A stretch of 64,000 nucleotides of DNA from an uncultured Psychrobacter sp. (GCF_947500265.1 NZ_CANMRN010000002.1:186001-250000); one strand, 5' to 3'; positions 36,015-45,316 are shown, numbered from the stretch's first letter. Numbers and translations: made by a program. Notes: generated by a model from the sequence alone, not told the origin.

Positions 36015-37082
36015 CTAAAAGCTCGGACGAAATGCCCATAGTCGCTGTGTCACTACTTTGACTTCCTTGGGCATTTTACCGTCTACCTCACTACTGTTAC
36101 TCGCCTGATTATTACTAGCAGCCTCACTACTATTAACTACTTGATTATTATCAACGACAGTTTTACTAATCAAAACAGTAGCAAAACGCTCTCTCGCTTG
36201 ACCGACAGTTGCATTATCAGTCGCTGTGATAAGCGCCATGAATGCTTGGCTATCAACGGCGAGCATGGGTGTTAAGGCTTTTCGTTGCTCATCATTCACA
36301 CTGCCAAATATCGGTAATTGCCATACTGCATCAATAGACGTCAGCGCCTGCTGTGCGCGCATATCTACCAGTGATTGCATCTGTTGGCTGTTAGCACCAT
36401 CAATTAGTGCTGCTAACAATACAGGACTGGCAGTATTGATATTGATCGGCACATAATAAGGCACTGCGGTAAGATAAGGCCGTAATACTGCTAGAGTTTC
36501 ATCGCTCACCCCTGTCACTTCTAGTAGCTGATCGATACTGACAAAAGGTTGATTTGGCAAAGCATCTGTTGCTACAGCATTTGACTGCTGCGCATATACC
36601 GTACTTTCATCACCGCCATCTTGGTATACCTCACCGTCTGCATCTTGCCAATCAAGTATAGCAATAGCAATATCAGGCTCTAGATTTAGTTGCGTGAGTA
36701 GTCGTTGGAATACTGCTAAAGCAGTGGTATTGGCCGACCCATCTTGATACAAGTTGTTAATGTTAAAACGACCAGACTCATCGCGTAGCTCGATGCTGAC
36801 ACTATGATTAGCCAATGTATAAGGTGGTATAGGCTGCGCCCAGATATCTTGCGCACTATCCGTATCATTGAGGTTGCTATCAGCGCGAATCATCGTCACT
36901 GCCAACTGTTGACCTGCATCGATATCTTGCAGCAACTGATTTTGATCGAATAACAGCCCACTACGCCTAATTGCAATTTTTTGGCTAGCAAGCATCGATC
37001 CGGCAACCACAGTAATACTTACTACCAGTAATAAGATAGTCAGCAGTGCAACACCGCGTTGAGAGTTCGCAGTCATCGACAT
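36015..37082 (-). CDS. gspK: Type II secretion minor pseudopilin GspK
   Basis: A 355-residue GspK. The N-terminal prepilin signal and hydrophobic helix (QRGVALLTILLLVVSITVVAGSML) lack the usual Glu5, as is typical of GspK. The globular domain has DESGRFNINNLYQDGS, AILDWQDADGEVYQDGGDES, VSIDQLLEVTGVSDETLAVLRPYLT and YYVPININTASPVLLAAL, which are family landmarks including the helix-hairpin-helix-like region. GspK caps the pseudopilus tip with GspI and GspJ in the periplasm. A polar Asn/Ser-rich insertion lies near the C-terminus. It is last in the gspH-I-J-K group, 48 bp after gspJ. Confidence 0.94.
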   Translation of the reverse strand: MSMTANSQRGVALLTILLLVVSITVVAGSMLASQKIAIRRSGLLFDQNQLLQDIDAGQQLAVTMIRADSNLNDTDSAQDIWAQPIPPYTLANHSVSIELRDESGRFNINNLYQDGSANTTALAVFQRLLTQLNLEPDIAIAILDWQDADGEVYQDGGDESTVYAQQSNAVATDALPNQPFVSIDQLLEVTGVSDETLAVLRPYLTAVPYYVPININTASPVLLAALIDGANSQQMQSLVDMRAQQALTSIDAVWQLPIFGSVNDEQRKALTPMLAVDSQAFMALITATDNATVGQARERFATVLISKTVVDNNQVVNSSEAASNNQASNSSEVDGKMPKEVKVVTQRLWAFRPSF

Positions 37083-37130
37083 ACATAGCCTTTGTTATTG
37101 AGCAATTGATGCATTTTAACTACTACCTTC

Positions 37131-37982
37131 TCAATTATTCGTTCCCGCACTGCTATTATTGTCACTATCATCATTACCGCTGTTGTCATTATTGGCATTG
37201 GCATTATCATTGCTACCACCATCTGTATCATTGGCTGTGCTTTGACTATTGCTATACGATATCGGTTGCGGAGCAAGTGCCCATTGCCAAGTGATTGGCA
37301 TGTCTTGGTATGTAAAGCTGACCGCGATTCCTTTCGGTAATAAAACAGATGTAGGCTTAGGACTCACTGTATTCGCTGATTGTCCTACTGCTGCGTTTGT
37401 ACTACTACCACTGCTAGCATCATCATTTGGAAACTTGGTACTTAGCTCTGGTAGATAGGCTTGCCAGCGTCCTCCTGTGACACCCTCAAGCAATACGCTG
37501 TCCAAGCTGACGCTGTCACGCCCGTCTTCCATACTGGTATACTGGCGACGTATCAAACGCTCATCCGCAAAAATATATTCAATACGTTGGAGACTATTGC
37601 TACTCTGATATCGTGGATCAGGATCGGCAAAGCGTACAAAGCTGACATGCTCGCCATCTAAGCTCATAAAGGGCTCAGGCGCTATTTCGTTTATTTGCTC
37701 GCTTGATTGAGTATTATTACCTGAACTAGTACTGTTGCTTGTATTATTGTTCGCTGCACTGACACTTTGGGTCGACGCTTGATAAGGGATAATTTGACCC
37801 ATGTCTTGCTGTAACTGTAAATAAGCGTACTGCAGGACAGCCAGATTGTCAGCATGGAATTGCGCGCGCTCACGAGCACGGTTGACCCCATCAAACACTT
37901 GCCAGCCTGCAACGGCTAGCATCGCAAATATAGCCATCGCAACCATTAGTTCAAGTAATGTGAAACCATGCTGATGTCTCAC
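37131..37982 (-). CDS. gspJ: Type II secretion minor pseudopilin GspJ
   Basis: A 283-residue GspJ. The short leader MRHQHG is followed by FTLLELMVAMAIFAMLAVAGWQVF with the processing site after Gly6 and Glu at mature position 5. The body has the GspJ pattern YLQLQQDMGQIIPYQ, FVRFADPDPR, LQRIEYIFADERLIRRQ and GRWQAYLPEL. The start codon is GTG and overlaps the gspI stop (GTGA), so translation is probably coupled. The last 45 or so residues are an Asn/Asp/Gly/Ser-only tail, unusual for the family. It would sit beside GspI and GspK at the pseudopilus tip. Confidence 0.93.
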   Translation of the reverse strand: MRHQHGFTLLELMVAMAIFAMLAVAGWQVFDGVNRARERAQFHADNLAVLQYAYLQLQQDMGQIIPYQASTQSVSAANNNTSNSTSSGNNTQSSEQINEIAPEPFMSLDGEHVSFVRFADPDPRYQSSNSLQRIEYIFADERLIRRQYTSMEDGRDSVSLDSVLLEGVTGGRWQAYLPELSTKFPNDDASSGSSTNAAVGQSANTVSPKPTSVLLPKGIAVSFTYQDMPITWQWALAPQPISYSNSQSTANDTDGGSNDNANANNDNSGNDDSDNNSSAGTNN

Positions 37983-38488
37983 AGACCGCCCCCTGCCTGT
38001 TCGCTATCACCTGCTATGCTTAGACCACTTAAATCCAAACTGCCCGTATCTTGCTCAGCATTACTTAGCATCACAGTGATATCAGTGACCGATGTACGCG
38101 TCTGTCCATCTATAATAGGCGCAACTGCGATATTTACTTCTTTTAGGGCAGGTGTGATGGCGTCACCGACTGTCATTGCTATTTGCCAATCACGCCCTTG
38201 TGCATTAACGGTTTGGGTGCGGTTGGCTGTCAGCCACGTCTCTTGAATACGCAAATCAGCGGCGGCATTTTGGGCGACGAAGTGAGCAAGCGTACGAGTA
38301 CGCAATATATCAACTGAGCTCAGATATGCACTACTGGCACGGCTCGCCGCGACTGCTACCACTGCCAAAATAGCCAGAGCAACCATCACTTCGATAAGGG
38401 TAAAGCCGCTCTCGTGCCTAGGCTTGAGTGATATATATTTTGGTGACATAGGCTGGCTTGTCATAGGAGGTTTGTATAATTTAGTCAC
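37979..38488 (-). CDS. gspI: Type II secretion minor pseudopilin GspI
   Basis: A 169-residue GspI with the prepilin motif SGFTLIEVMVALAILAVVAVAA. Processing would be after Gly28, leaving Glu at mature position 5. The body contains RTLAHFVAQNAAADLRIQETW and GRDWQIAMTVGDA, typical of GspI. The GTG start at 38488 overlaps the gspH stop (TAGTG) and has AGGGG upstream. In-frame ATGs at 38464 and 38449 would give a shorter, more usual leader. GspI nucleates the pseudopilus tip complex with GspJ and GspK. Confidence 0.92.
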   Translation of the reverse strand: MTKLYKPPMTSQPMSPKYISLKPRHESGFTLIEVMVALAILAVVAVAASRASSAYLSSVDILRTRTLAHFVAQNAAADLRIQETWLTANRTQTVNAQGRDWQIAMTVGDAITPALKEVNIAVAPIIDGQTRTSVTDITVMLSNAEQDTGSLDLSGLSIAGDSEQAGGGL

Positions 38489-39312
38489 TATAACCCCTGT
38501 CCGATTCGCATGCCACCATCTGGCATTATGGTAATCACCTCGCCCACTAAACGCGAATCATGAAGCACTTCAATGGTGACGGGCGTTGCTTGTCCTGTAC
38601 CAAACCACAAGACTTGTGGTACGTTTTGGTCGCTAAACCAAGGCTGTAACGTTTGGGTTCGTCCCATATTTTGTAAACTACTAGAATCCAAATTTTGAAC
38701 TCTAATACTTACGCCAGTAGGCAGTTCAGGTAAGCTAACACCTGACTCGACCTCCCAACTTGGCGTTGGTTTTTGCTCATCAGTAGAGCCTGATAGACCA
38801 GCCACCTCTGCCGACAGCTCCATAGCATTTTTAGGCTGACTGTCGATGCTATCTGACATCATCTCTGTTGTCTGGTATGCGATATATGGATTTGATAGGG
38901 TAACAATGACTGGCTCTACTTGACCTTGCTTATCTGCCTGCATACGCAAACCCATCGGCTGCATACGTTCAGCCGATAATAGTCGAACGTAGCTCAACGA
39001 ATCGGTCAGATGCTCATAAAAAGCGCGATTTTTGCGGGATTCACTGCTACCGACAGACAAACTCATTATGCCAGCAAATATAGATAAGATAACCACTACC
39101 ACCACGATTTCTACCAATGTAAAACCAGTCTGTGTCCGACTGTTTATTGATGAGAATGATGATAAGTGATAAGCATTTCTTGATATGGAGGCGCAGCTGT
39201 GACAATGGTCTGTAGGTCTTGTATCTAAGCAGCTTGACTGAGACGTTTGATTAATTAGAGTAAAAAAGCAAGTAGCCGCTGAACTGGACTGCGTCTTAAC
39301 ACTGACCGGCAT
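38488..39312 (-). CDS. gspH: Type II secretion minor pseudopilin GspH-like protein
   Basis: A 274-residue pseudopilin with GFTLVEIVVVVVILSIFAGIMSLSVG as prepilin motif and helix, followed by FYEHLTDSLSYVRLLSAERMQPMGLRM, which is typical of GspH. The C-terminal part (VTIEVLHDSRLVGEVITIMPDGGMRI) also fits. The motif begins only at about residue 63; no ATG, GTG or TTG occurs in frame between it and the ATG at 39312, so the leader is very long and rich in Ser, Cys and Thr. GspH links the pseudopilus shaft to its tip. It is first of the four overlapping pseudopilin genes. Confidence 0.88.
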   Translation of the reverse strand: MPVSVKTQSSSAATCFFTLINQTSQSSCLDTRPTDHCHSCASISRNAYHLSSFSSINSRTQTGFTLVEIVVVVVILSIFAGIMSLSVGSSESRKNRAFYEHLTDSLSYVRLLSAERMQPMGLRMQADKQGQVEPVIVTLSNPYIAYQTTEMMSDSIDSQPKNAMELSAEVAGLSGSTDEQKPTPSWEVESGVSLPELPTGVSIRVQNLDSSSLQNMGRTQTLQPWFSDQNVPQVLWFGTGQATPVTIEVLHDSRLVGEVITIMPDGGMRIGQGL

Positions 39313-39493
39313 ATTGCACCTATAAGCCCAATTTTAATTGTCGCAGAATGAGAAAGAGTTTTTGAATAATATTAGAAGATACGTGAATTCATACTGCAAT
39401 TCGTGCTGCAATAGTAAGCATTACAACACGATTTATTAAAGCCGAAAAAGGTTCACAACCCAAAAATTACTTGCTACTTTATTAATAACTACT

Positions 39494-40177
39494 TTAGTAG
39501 TTGGTATTACGGTGCTCTTCTGATTCAGTATCGATTTGCTCTACCAGCTCTTGCATGTCCTCATCCATGACCTCTTCATCGTCAGCAGGATAATGGCTTG
39601 GCAACTCTAGTACTTGCTGAACAAAGGCGTAACGCAGCGTATCACGACGACCTAAGTAGCGTTGGTAAAAGCTTGAGTTTAGTAGTCCTGCACCGCCCTG
39701 ACCAATCGCCCAAATAGACGATAGATAATCACGAGTACTCAAATTACTGTGTTCGTCTTTTAAGTATGCACTAATAATATCAATCAAACGTTTCATGCGC
39801 TGGCGACGGATATCATATAACTCACCAAACAAACGATTGAGACCAGTCACTGATGCTGCCAGACGCTCTTCAATTTGGTTCAATAGCATGGCTTTTTGCG
39901 GATTGAATAACTGCTGAAAAATCATGCGGGCAACGCCTGCCGAGGGGCAGTCATCAATACGGTTAATCTCAAACAATTGCTCTTCGTAACGAATAATAAT
40001 ACGCAGATAAAGCTCATCTTTACTGGAGAAATGCTTGTACAGGGTGCCTTTAGCCAAATCGAGCTGATCTGCCAAACTGTCTAAAGTGATATCACCATCG
40101 CCTGACTCAAGTAGCAATTGTTCTGCCATCGCTAAGATGTTCTCTTCTCGTGCCTTGAACTGGTGCTGACGACTCAT
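39494..40177 (-). CDS. TetR-family transcriptional regulator
   Basis: A 227-residue TetR regulator. The DNA-binding domain spans about residues 8-55 (AREENILAMAEQLLLESG, ITLDSLADQLDLAKGTLYKHFSSKDELYLRII). The C-terminal half has an all-helical TetR pattern and a strongly acidic tail. It lies between tatD and the pseudopilin genes on the same strand. There is no sign that it controls secretion; an inverted repeat resembling TetR-type sites lies upstream at 40383-40398. Confidence 0.9.
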   Translation of the reverse strand: MSRQHQFKAREENILAMAEQLLLESGDGDITLDSLADQLDLAKGTLYKHFSSKDELYLRIIIRYEEQLFEINRIDDCPSAGVARMIFQQLFNPQKAMLLNQIEERLAASVTGLNRLFGELYDIRRQRMKRLIDIISAYLKDEHSNLSTRDYLSSIWAIGQGGAGLLNSSFYQRYLGRRDTLRYAFVQQVLELPSHYPADDEEVMDEDMQELVEQIDTESEEHRNTNY

Positions 40178-40382
40178 AATCTCTCCTAAAACATGACAAG
40201 ATTAAGCATATGACCATCAATTATGTGCGTACATTTGGCAATGAGCGTATAAAACTATACAAGAACTGCTGAAATACCATAAAAGGGATATGCTTATATT
40301 TACAAATAGTCATTGATAATCATATAGTTACATTTAGTAAATTAAATACTAAAGGGGATTGAACTATACGACTATCACATAA

Positions 40383-40398
40383 ATGACTGACTGGTCAT
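40383..40398. promoter_or_regulatory. Candidate TetR-type operator
   Basis: ATGACTGACTGGTCAT contains inverted ATGAC and GTCAT half-sites separated by six bases. It lies about 205 bp before the TetR gene. Sites of this general look are bound by some TetR repressors; the link is a guess. Confidence 0.3.
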
Positions 40399-40410
40399 AG
40401 CATAACCATT

Positions 40411-41199
40411 TTAGCGATACTGTGCCAGTAAATTTTCAAAGTTTTTTGCGGTTAATGTTCCAACCTCGTTACTATCACAACCATACATATCTGCGATAAA
40501 GCTCGCGACATAAGGTACGTAGGCAGGCTCATTGGGACGACCACGCTTAGGTACAGGCGCCAAATATGGACTGTCAGTCTCAATCAAGATCCTGTCTCTA
40601 GGCATGTGCCTTGCAGCATCTTGGATATTTTGGGCACTCTTGAAACTGACAATACCTGAGAAGGAGATATAAAATCCTAAATCTAAAGCACGTTTCGCAG
40701 TCTCCCAATCTTCAGTGAAGCAATGAATAATACCATGCTCAGCGCCTTCACTTTTTAAGATATCGATCGTATCTTCTTTTGCGTCACGCATGTGTATGAC
40801 AAGCGGTTTTTTTAGTTGCTGACTGGCATGGATATGACGTGCAAGACTAGCTTGCTGCTCTTTTTTATTTTCTGTAGACCAATAGTAATCTAGCCCTGTC
40901 TCACCTATTGCCCATACATGATCTTTATCAGCAGTCTCTATTAGACGCTCAACCGTCGCTGACTTCAGTACCTCGATATTCTCACAAGGATGAATCCCTA
41001 CACTCATCCCTAGATTTAACGTCTCGTCACCATAGGTGCTCACAATATTGGCAATCTCATCATATTCTGCAAAATCACACATGATTGCCATCGCACGGTT
41101 GACATTAGCAGTTTTCATGGCGTCAATCGCGCCAGATAATTTACCATCGTATTTCGTCAAATCTAAACGGTTAAGGTGACAATGAGTATCTGTAAACAT
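40411..41199 (-). CDS. TatD-family metal-dependent hydrolase (DNase)
   Basis: A 262-residue TIM-barrel metallohydrolase. Metal ligands are visible in FTDTHCHLNRLD at the N-terminus, AIGETGLDYYW, HMRDAKEDT, HCFTEDWETA, and LIETDSPYLAPVPKRGRPNEPAYV. TatD-type proteins are cytoplasmic 3-prime to 5-prime DNases, and some act on D-aminoacyl-tRNA-like substrates. E. coli-type paralogues (TatD, YcfH, YjjV) cannot be separated here, although the YcfH-like ETDSPYLAP(V/I) motif is present. It lies between gspE and a TetR gene. Confidence 0.93.
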   Translation of the reverse strand: MFTDTHCHLNRLDLTKYDGKLSGAIDAMKTANVNRAMAIMCDFAEYDEIANIVSTYGDETLNLGMSVGIHPCENIEVLKSATVERLIETADKDHVWAIGETGLDYYWSTENKKEQQASLARHIHASQQLKKPLVIHMRDAKEDTIDILKSEGAEHGIIHCFTEDWETAKRALDLGFYISFSGIVSFKSAQNIQDAARHMPRDRILIETDSPYLAPVPKRGRPNEPAYVPYVASFIADMYGCDSNEVGTLTAKNFENLLAQYR

Positions 41200-41357
41200 A
41201 AATAATCTCGTTGTTAAAACTTTCTCAATTAAAAGTCTGGGAATTAAAAATTTGAATTTTCATTATATTGATTGCTGTAAAGGAAGCTGTTTTCAAGTAG
41301 CATCGTATTTCCTACTTTTAAAAACCTATTCACCAATCCATGTCCTAATACATAAGA

Positions 41358-43145
41358 CTAATTAAGAGGCACGACTCGCATCACCTCTTCTATGGTTGTC
41401 ACACCTTCACTAATACGTTTTGCCCCTGATAGACGTAATGGCTGTAAACCTTCACGATAGGCTTGTTGTTTGAGTACATCTAAGTTTGTATCGGCTGCAA
41501 CCAGTTTTTTTAATTCGTTAGACAACGGCATAATCTCGTATAGGCCGACTCGTCCCTGATAACCAGTGTGTCGACAATGCTCGCAGCCTTGAGCAATATA
41601 AATTTGTGCTGGGGCAGGCGCACGCCAAGGTTGTACCAACTCCTGCCATTGAATGGCAACCTCGCTGTCTGGCATAACGTCTACCGCTTTTTTGCAATGC
41701 GGGCATAGCGTACGTAACAAACGCTGTGCCATTACGCCTAAGATAGTCGCTGATGTCAAAAATGGCTGAATACCCAAATCATGCAAGCGAGTGATTGAAC
41801 TTGGCGCATCGTTAGTATGTAGTGTCGAGAGCACTAAATGCCCTGTCAATGAGGCTTGTACTGCCATATTGGCTGTTTCGGCATCACGAATCTCCCCCAC
41901 CATAATAATATCAGGATCTTGACGCATCAAAGAGCGAATGCCGTCAGCAAAGTATAAATCGACACCTGGATTCACTTGCATTTGGTTAAATGCAGGTTCA
42001 ATCATTTCAATAGGATCTTCAATAGTACAGACATTGACTTGTTCAGTTGCTAACTGCTTGAGAGTACTATACAAGGTCGTGGTCTTACCCGAACCTGTAG
42101 GCCCAGTGACCAAAATAATCCCGTTTGGATGAGCAGTCAATTCATGCCATGTTTCAAGCTGCTTGCCTGATAGACCAAGCTGAGCGAAGGAACGTACCAG
42201 TACTTCAGGATCGAACACCCGCATGACCAACTTTTCACCGAAGGCGGTTGGCATAGTCGACAAACGAAGCTCTGTCTCTAGTCCCTTCGGCGTTCGCGTC
42301 TTTAAACGACCATCTTGCGGCTTACGCTTTTCTGCAACATTTAGCCGCCCTAAAATTTTGATACGTGCGGTCACCGCGACGATGATTGCCAATGGCATTT
42401 CATACACCGTATGGAGTACACCATCAATACGGAAGCGAACCTTACCTGTCTCACGACGTGGCTCTAGATGGATATCACTAGCTCGTTGCTCAAAGGCATA
42501 TTGCAACAGCCAATCAACAACTCTAACAATATGCTGGTCATTGGCATCAGGATTAGTATTGTCACCCAGTTGCAATAATGCTTCAACATTGGTCACATCA
42601 GCAGCTGCACGCTTATGGACACTGTTTGCGCCTGCAATCGCTTGGGTGACTTGATAGAACTCTTGCCGATAGCGTTTAATCTGCTCAGGATTGATATAGA
42701 CCGTACGGTAGCTTTTTGATTTGATCAATTTTTCAATACTTGAGTGCCAGTCAGTATAAAAAGGCTGATCCGTTCCAATAATCACTTCGTCTACAGCGAC
42801 TTCAATCGGTAGAATATGCTGTGAACGTGCATATTCAAATGACATCAATTGTGTGACTGCAGGGACATCAACTTTTAGAGGGTCAATACGAACGAGAGAC
42901 ATATCTGCTTTAGCCGCCAACCACTGGTTGAGCCAAGCCAAAGTTAATTTATTTTCAGCGCTATTGTTCGTCGCATGGCCATTAGGCAAGCCAAATTCAC
43001 TAATCGTTAGTAGAGGGTGCTGCGCTTTGTCGCGACGGCTAGTAATGACTAGGTTATAGCCGCGTTGGTCAATCACTTTATCTGCCAATAGCTCATCTAG
43101 ACACCAACGCAAATCAATCACTATCGAGTACTGTTGAGCAGACAT
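41358..43145 (-). CDS. gspE: Type II secretion ATPase GspE
   Basis: A 595-residue hexameric ATPase of the GspE/PulE/PilB family. It powers pseudopilus assembly from the cytoplasmic face of the inner membrane. Domains are an N-terminal GspE-N region (about 1-170), then QRASDIHLEPRRETGKVRFRIDG, the Walker A GPTGSGKTTTLYSTL (residues about 348-362), Asp box CTIEDPIEMIEP, Walker B LRQDPDIIMVGEIRDAETA and the His box TGHLVLSTLHTNDA. A four-cysteine zinc finger (CPHC about 480, CEHC about 522) is present, as in GspE. PilB of type IV pili is the alternative; the nearby pseudopilin genes favour GspE. Confidence 0.92.
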   Translation of the reverse strand: MSAQQYSIVIDLRWCLDELLADKVIDQRGYNLVITSRRDKAQHPLLTISEFGLPNGHATNNSAENKLTLAWLNQWLAAKADMSLVRIDPLKVDVPAVTQLMSFEYARSQHILPIEVAVDEVIIGTDQPFYTDWHSSIEKLIKSKSYRTVYINPEQIKRYRQEFYQVTQAIAGANSVHKRAAADVTNVEALLQLGDNTNPDANDQHIVRVVDWLLQYAFEQRASDIHLEPRRETGKVRFRIDGVLHTVYEMPLAIIVAVTARIKILGRLNVAEKRKPQDGRLKTRTPKGLETELRLSTMPTAFGEKLVMRVFDPEVLVRSFAQLGLSGKQLETWHELTAHPNGIILVTGPTGSGKTTTLYSTLKQLATEQVNVCTIEDPIEMIEPAFNQMQVNPGVDLYFADGIRSLMRQDPDIIMVGEIRDAETANMAVQASLTGHLVLSTLHTNDAPSSITRLHDLGIQPFLTSATILGVMAQRLLRTLCPHCKKAVDVMPDSEVAIQWQELVQPWRAPAPAQIYIAQGCEHCRHTGYQGRVGLYEIMPLSNELKKLVAADTNLDVLKQQAYREGLQPLRLSGAKRISEGVTTIEEVMRVVPLN

Positions 43146-43204
43146 ATCTCTCTTCTTCTATTATTTTAAAATGTGTTGTCAAAAATGATATCAATGCAAA
43201 CCAG

Positions 43205-44062
43205 CTACACCGTAACCACAGCGATTATCTGTAGCTGTCCTGATTCTATCAACTGAAAACTCACATCAACCGATTTATAGCGCATAACAAATGGCGTGGC
43301 TACCTCTGTCCGTCGATAAGCTGGACGCGGGTCTTGGGCAATTAGCTCTTCGATAATGCTCATATCTGAGGCTATCAATTGATTTTGTATACGATGAATC
43401 GTAGACGCAACTGTCGCATTACTTAATCCGGCGTTTACGTCTTTAATACTTGTATCATCGTTATTAGCATCATTAGGCTCGCCTGCGCTTACTAACATCA
43501 TAAACTGTTCGTTAGCAGCATCGGTCACGGTCACAGTTAATAACTCTGGAGCAGTTGGTGCAAATCCACTCTCTGCCTCTACAAGCGCATCGCTATACGC
43601 CACATATGGCTTTATATCGATGATTGGCGTGCCGTCTATCATATCAGCACCTTTGATAATCAATAATACACGGCCTTTTATTATTTTGACCTGTTCGAGC
43701 TTGACGACAGACAAACCTAGCCCCGAAGGACGATACATGCTTCGACTGGCAAATACCCCTATTTTTTGATTACCGCCCAATCTCGGTGGTCGTACTTGAG
43801 CGCGAAAGTCACTACTGGTTTTATTATTGTTTTTATATCGATAATTATGATGAAACTGCCAACTCACCCATATATGGCTAAACTTATCCAAACCATCAAA
43901 TGCAGCTGGCGTATCATATGGCGCTAACATCTCAATGACACTAGTCAGGGCTACTAGGTTTGGCTGGCGCGGCGCACCGAATTTTTGTGAAATCGGCGCA
44001 CGGTGATAGCCAATGACAGGAGCTTGATGGTAGTTATCTAACAGGGGATTCTCATCAAGCAT
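43205..44062 (-). CDS. trmO: tRNA N6-methyladenosine (t6A37) methyltransferase TrmO
   Basis: A 285-residue protein of the TsaA/YaeB/VirR family, which methylates t6A37 in certain threonine tRNAs using S-adenosylmethionine. Landmarks are APVIGYHRAPISQKFGAPRQPNL, LDKFSHIWVSWQFHHN, RAQVRPPRLGGNQKIGVFASRSMYRPSGLGLSVVKLE, and GTPIIDIKPYVAYSDA. The C-terminal region with DPRPAYRR is also typical. The ATG at 44062 has GGAG upstream; a frame extending to 44083 would need a TTG and is less likely. A polar insertion lies near residues 195-215. It is upstream of gspE by 59 bp. Confidence 0.93.
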   Translation of the reverse strand: MLDENPLLDNYHQAPVIGYHRAPISQKFGAPRQPNLVALTSVIEMLAPYDTPAAFDGLDKFSHIWVSWQFHHNYRYKNNNKTSSDFRAQVRPPRLGGNQKIGVFASRSMYRPSGLGLSVVKLEQVKIIKGRVLLIIKGADMIDGTPIIDIKPYVAYSDALVEAESGFAPTAPELLTVTVTDAANEQFMMLVSAGEPNDANNDDTSIKDVNAGLSNATVASTIHRIQNQLIASDMSIIEELIAQDPRPAYRRTEVATPFVMRYKSVDVSFQLIESGQLQIIAVVTV

Positions 44063-44488
44063 ATACCAACTCCAGTAATACAAAACTGTCTTGATAAAGC
44101 AGTTTTGCCAAATGATACAAAATTACTCACTAACGATATTCCATTTTATCATGCTAGACAATCACTGCTAGACGGATTTTTATTTTAAAGTTTGGTATTA
44201 TGAGCAAGAAATTTGATGAGAGTCATTTACATTTGGATGATATGACCAGTAATGCTGTCATCGTTGACGCAAATTTACTATGTCTAATGACGTAATAGCT
44301 GGCTATATATAAGCAGATAAACCAGCTGTATTACACTTACTCATCATTTACTCGTTCATAAAAATAGCAGTTTCGACAACGATTAAAAGACTGATACGTT
44401 TTTATAATGTTCAATCTAACATTGAAAATTCTGATTTAATACTTATTCAAACTTAACACACAAATAACAACTTATTAACGAGGACTTT
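44063..44488. other. Intergenic region between divergent trmO and fpr
   Basis: 426 bp of AT-rich sequence. A 31-codon frame at 44200-44295 starts with ATG but has no ribosome site, and TATTAT in the same place may be a -10 box instead. No other feature is visible. Confidence 0.4.
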
Positions 44489-45262
44489 ATGTCAAAACTT
44501 CGCACCGAAACGGTCACAGAGGTTCATCACTGGAATGATTCTCTATTTAGTATCAAAACCACTCGTGACGATGGCTTGCGCTTTCGTAATGGCGAATTTG
44601 CGATGATTGGACTTGTTGTTGATGGCAAGCCACTACTACGCGCTTATTCAATTGCCAGCCCTAACTATGAAGATCATTTAGAATTCTTCTCTATCAAAGT
44701 TCAAGATGGTCCGTTAACTTCACGCTTACAGCATATCAAAGTAGGTGATGAGCTGTTAGTCAGTAAAAAGCCGACGGGCACACTAGTATTGGACGATCTG
44801 CTACCAGGTAAGAACCTTTACATGCTCTCTACTGGTACTGGCCTTGCTCCCTTCTTGTCACTAGCACGTGATCCTGAAGTATATGAGCGTTTTGACAAAA
44901 TTATCTTAGTACATGGCGTACGTCATGTTCATGATTTGGCTTATCGTGAAATGTTTGAAAATGAGCTGCCTAATGATGAAATCTTTGGTGAATGGTTCCG
45001 CGAAAAATTCATCTATTATCCAACCGTTACGCGTGAAGAATTCAGAAACCAAGGTCGTGTCACTGATTTGATGAAATCAGGCAAATTGTTTGAAGATATT
45101 GGTTTACCGCCAATGAATAAAGACGACGACCGTGTCATGCTTTGTGGCAGCATGCCATTTAATGCTGAGGTTTCTGCTATTTTAGATGACTTCGGCCTAA
45201 CTGTTTCACCACGTATGGGTGTGCAGGCAGATTACGCAGTTGAGCGTGCCTTTGTCGGCTAG
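44489..45262 (+). CDS. fpr: Ferredoxin-NADP reductase
   Basis: A 257-residue FAD enzyme exchanging electrons between NADPH and ferredoxin or flavodoxin in the cytoplasm. The FAD-binding barrel carries RFRNGEFAMIGLVVDGKPLLRAYSIASPNY, with the RxYS motif, followed by LEFFSIKVQDGPLTSRLQ. The NADP-binding part has LYMLSTGTGLAPFLSLARDPEVYERF, ILVHGVRHVHDLAY and VMLCGSMPFNAEV, ending in DYAVERAFVG as in bacterial FprA-type enzymes. GAGGAC precedes the ATG. In relatives expression responds to oxidative stress or iron; no such site is evident here. Confidence 0.96.
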   Translation: MSKLRTETVTEVHHWNDSLFSIKTTRDDGLRFRNGEFAMIGLVVDGKPLLRAYSIASPNYEDHLEFFSIKVQDGPLTSRLQHIKVGDELLVSKKPTGTLVLDDLLPGKNLYMLSTGTGLAPFLSLARDPEVYERFDKIILVHGVRHVHDLAYREMFENELPNDEIFGEWFREKFIYYPTVTREEFRNQGRVTDLMKSGKLFEDIGLPPMNKDDDRVMLCGSMPFNAEVSAILDDFGLTVSPRMGVQADYAVERAFVG

Positions 45263-45316
45263 ATTGAGGCTAACTGATACTGATTCAAAGAATAGAAAAA
45301 TTATATTAAATAATTC

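Noticed and set aside
42223..42654. A 143-codon plus-strand frame within gspE
   Set aside because: It lies fully opposite a conserved ATPase domain and has no protein-family features.
44200..44295. A 31-codon frame upstream of fpr
   Set aside because: No Shine-Dalgarno sequence, and its start overlaps a possible -10 box. It is too short to judge without comparison.
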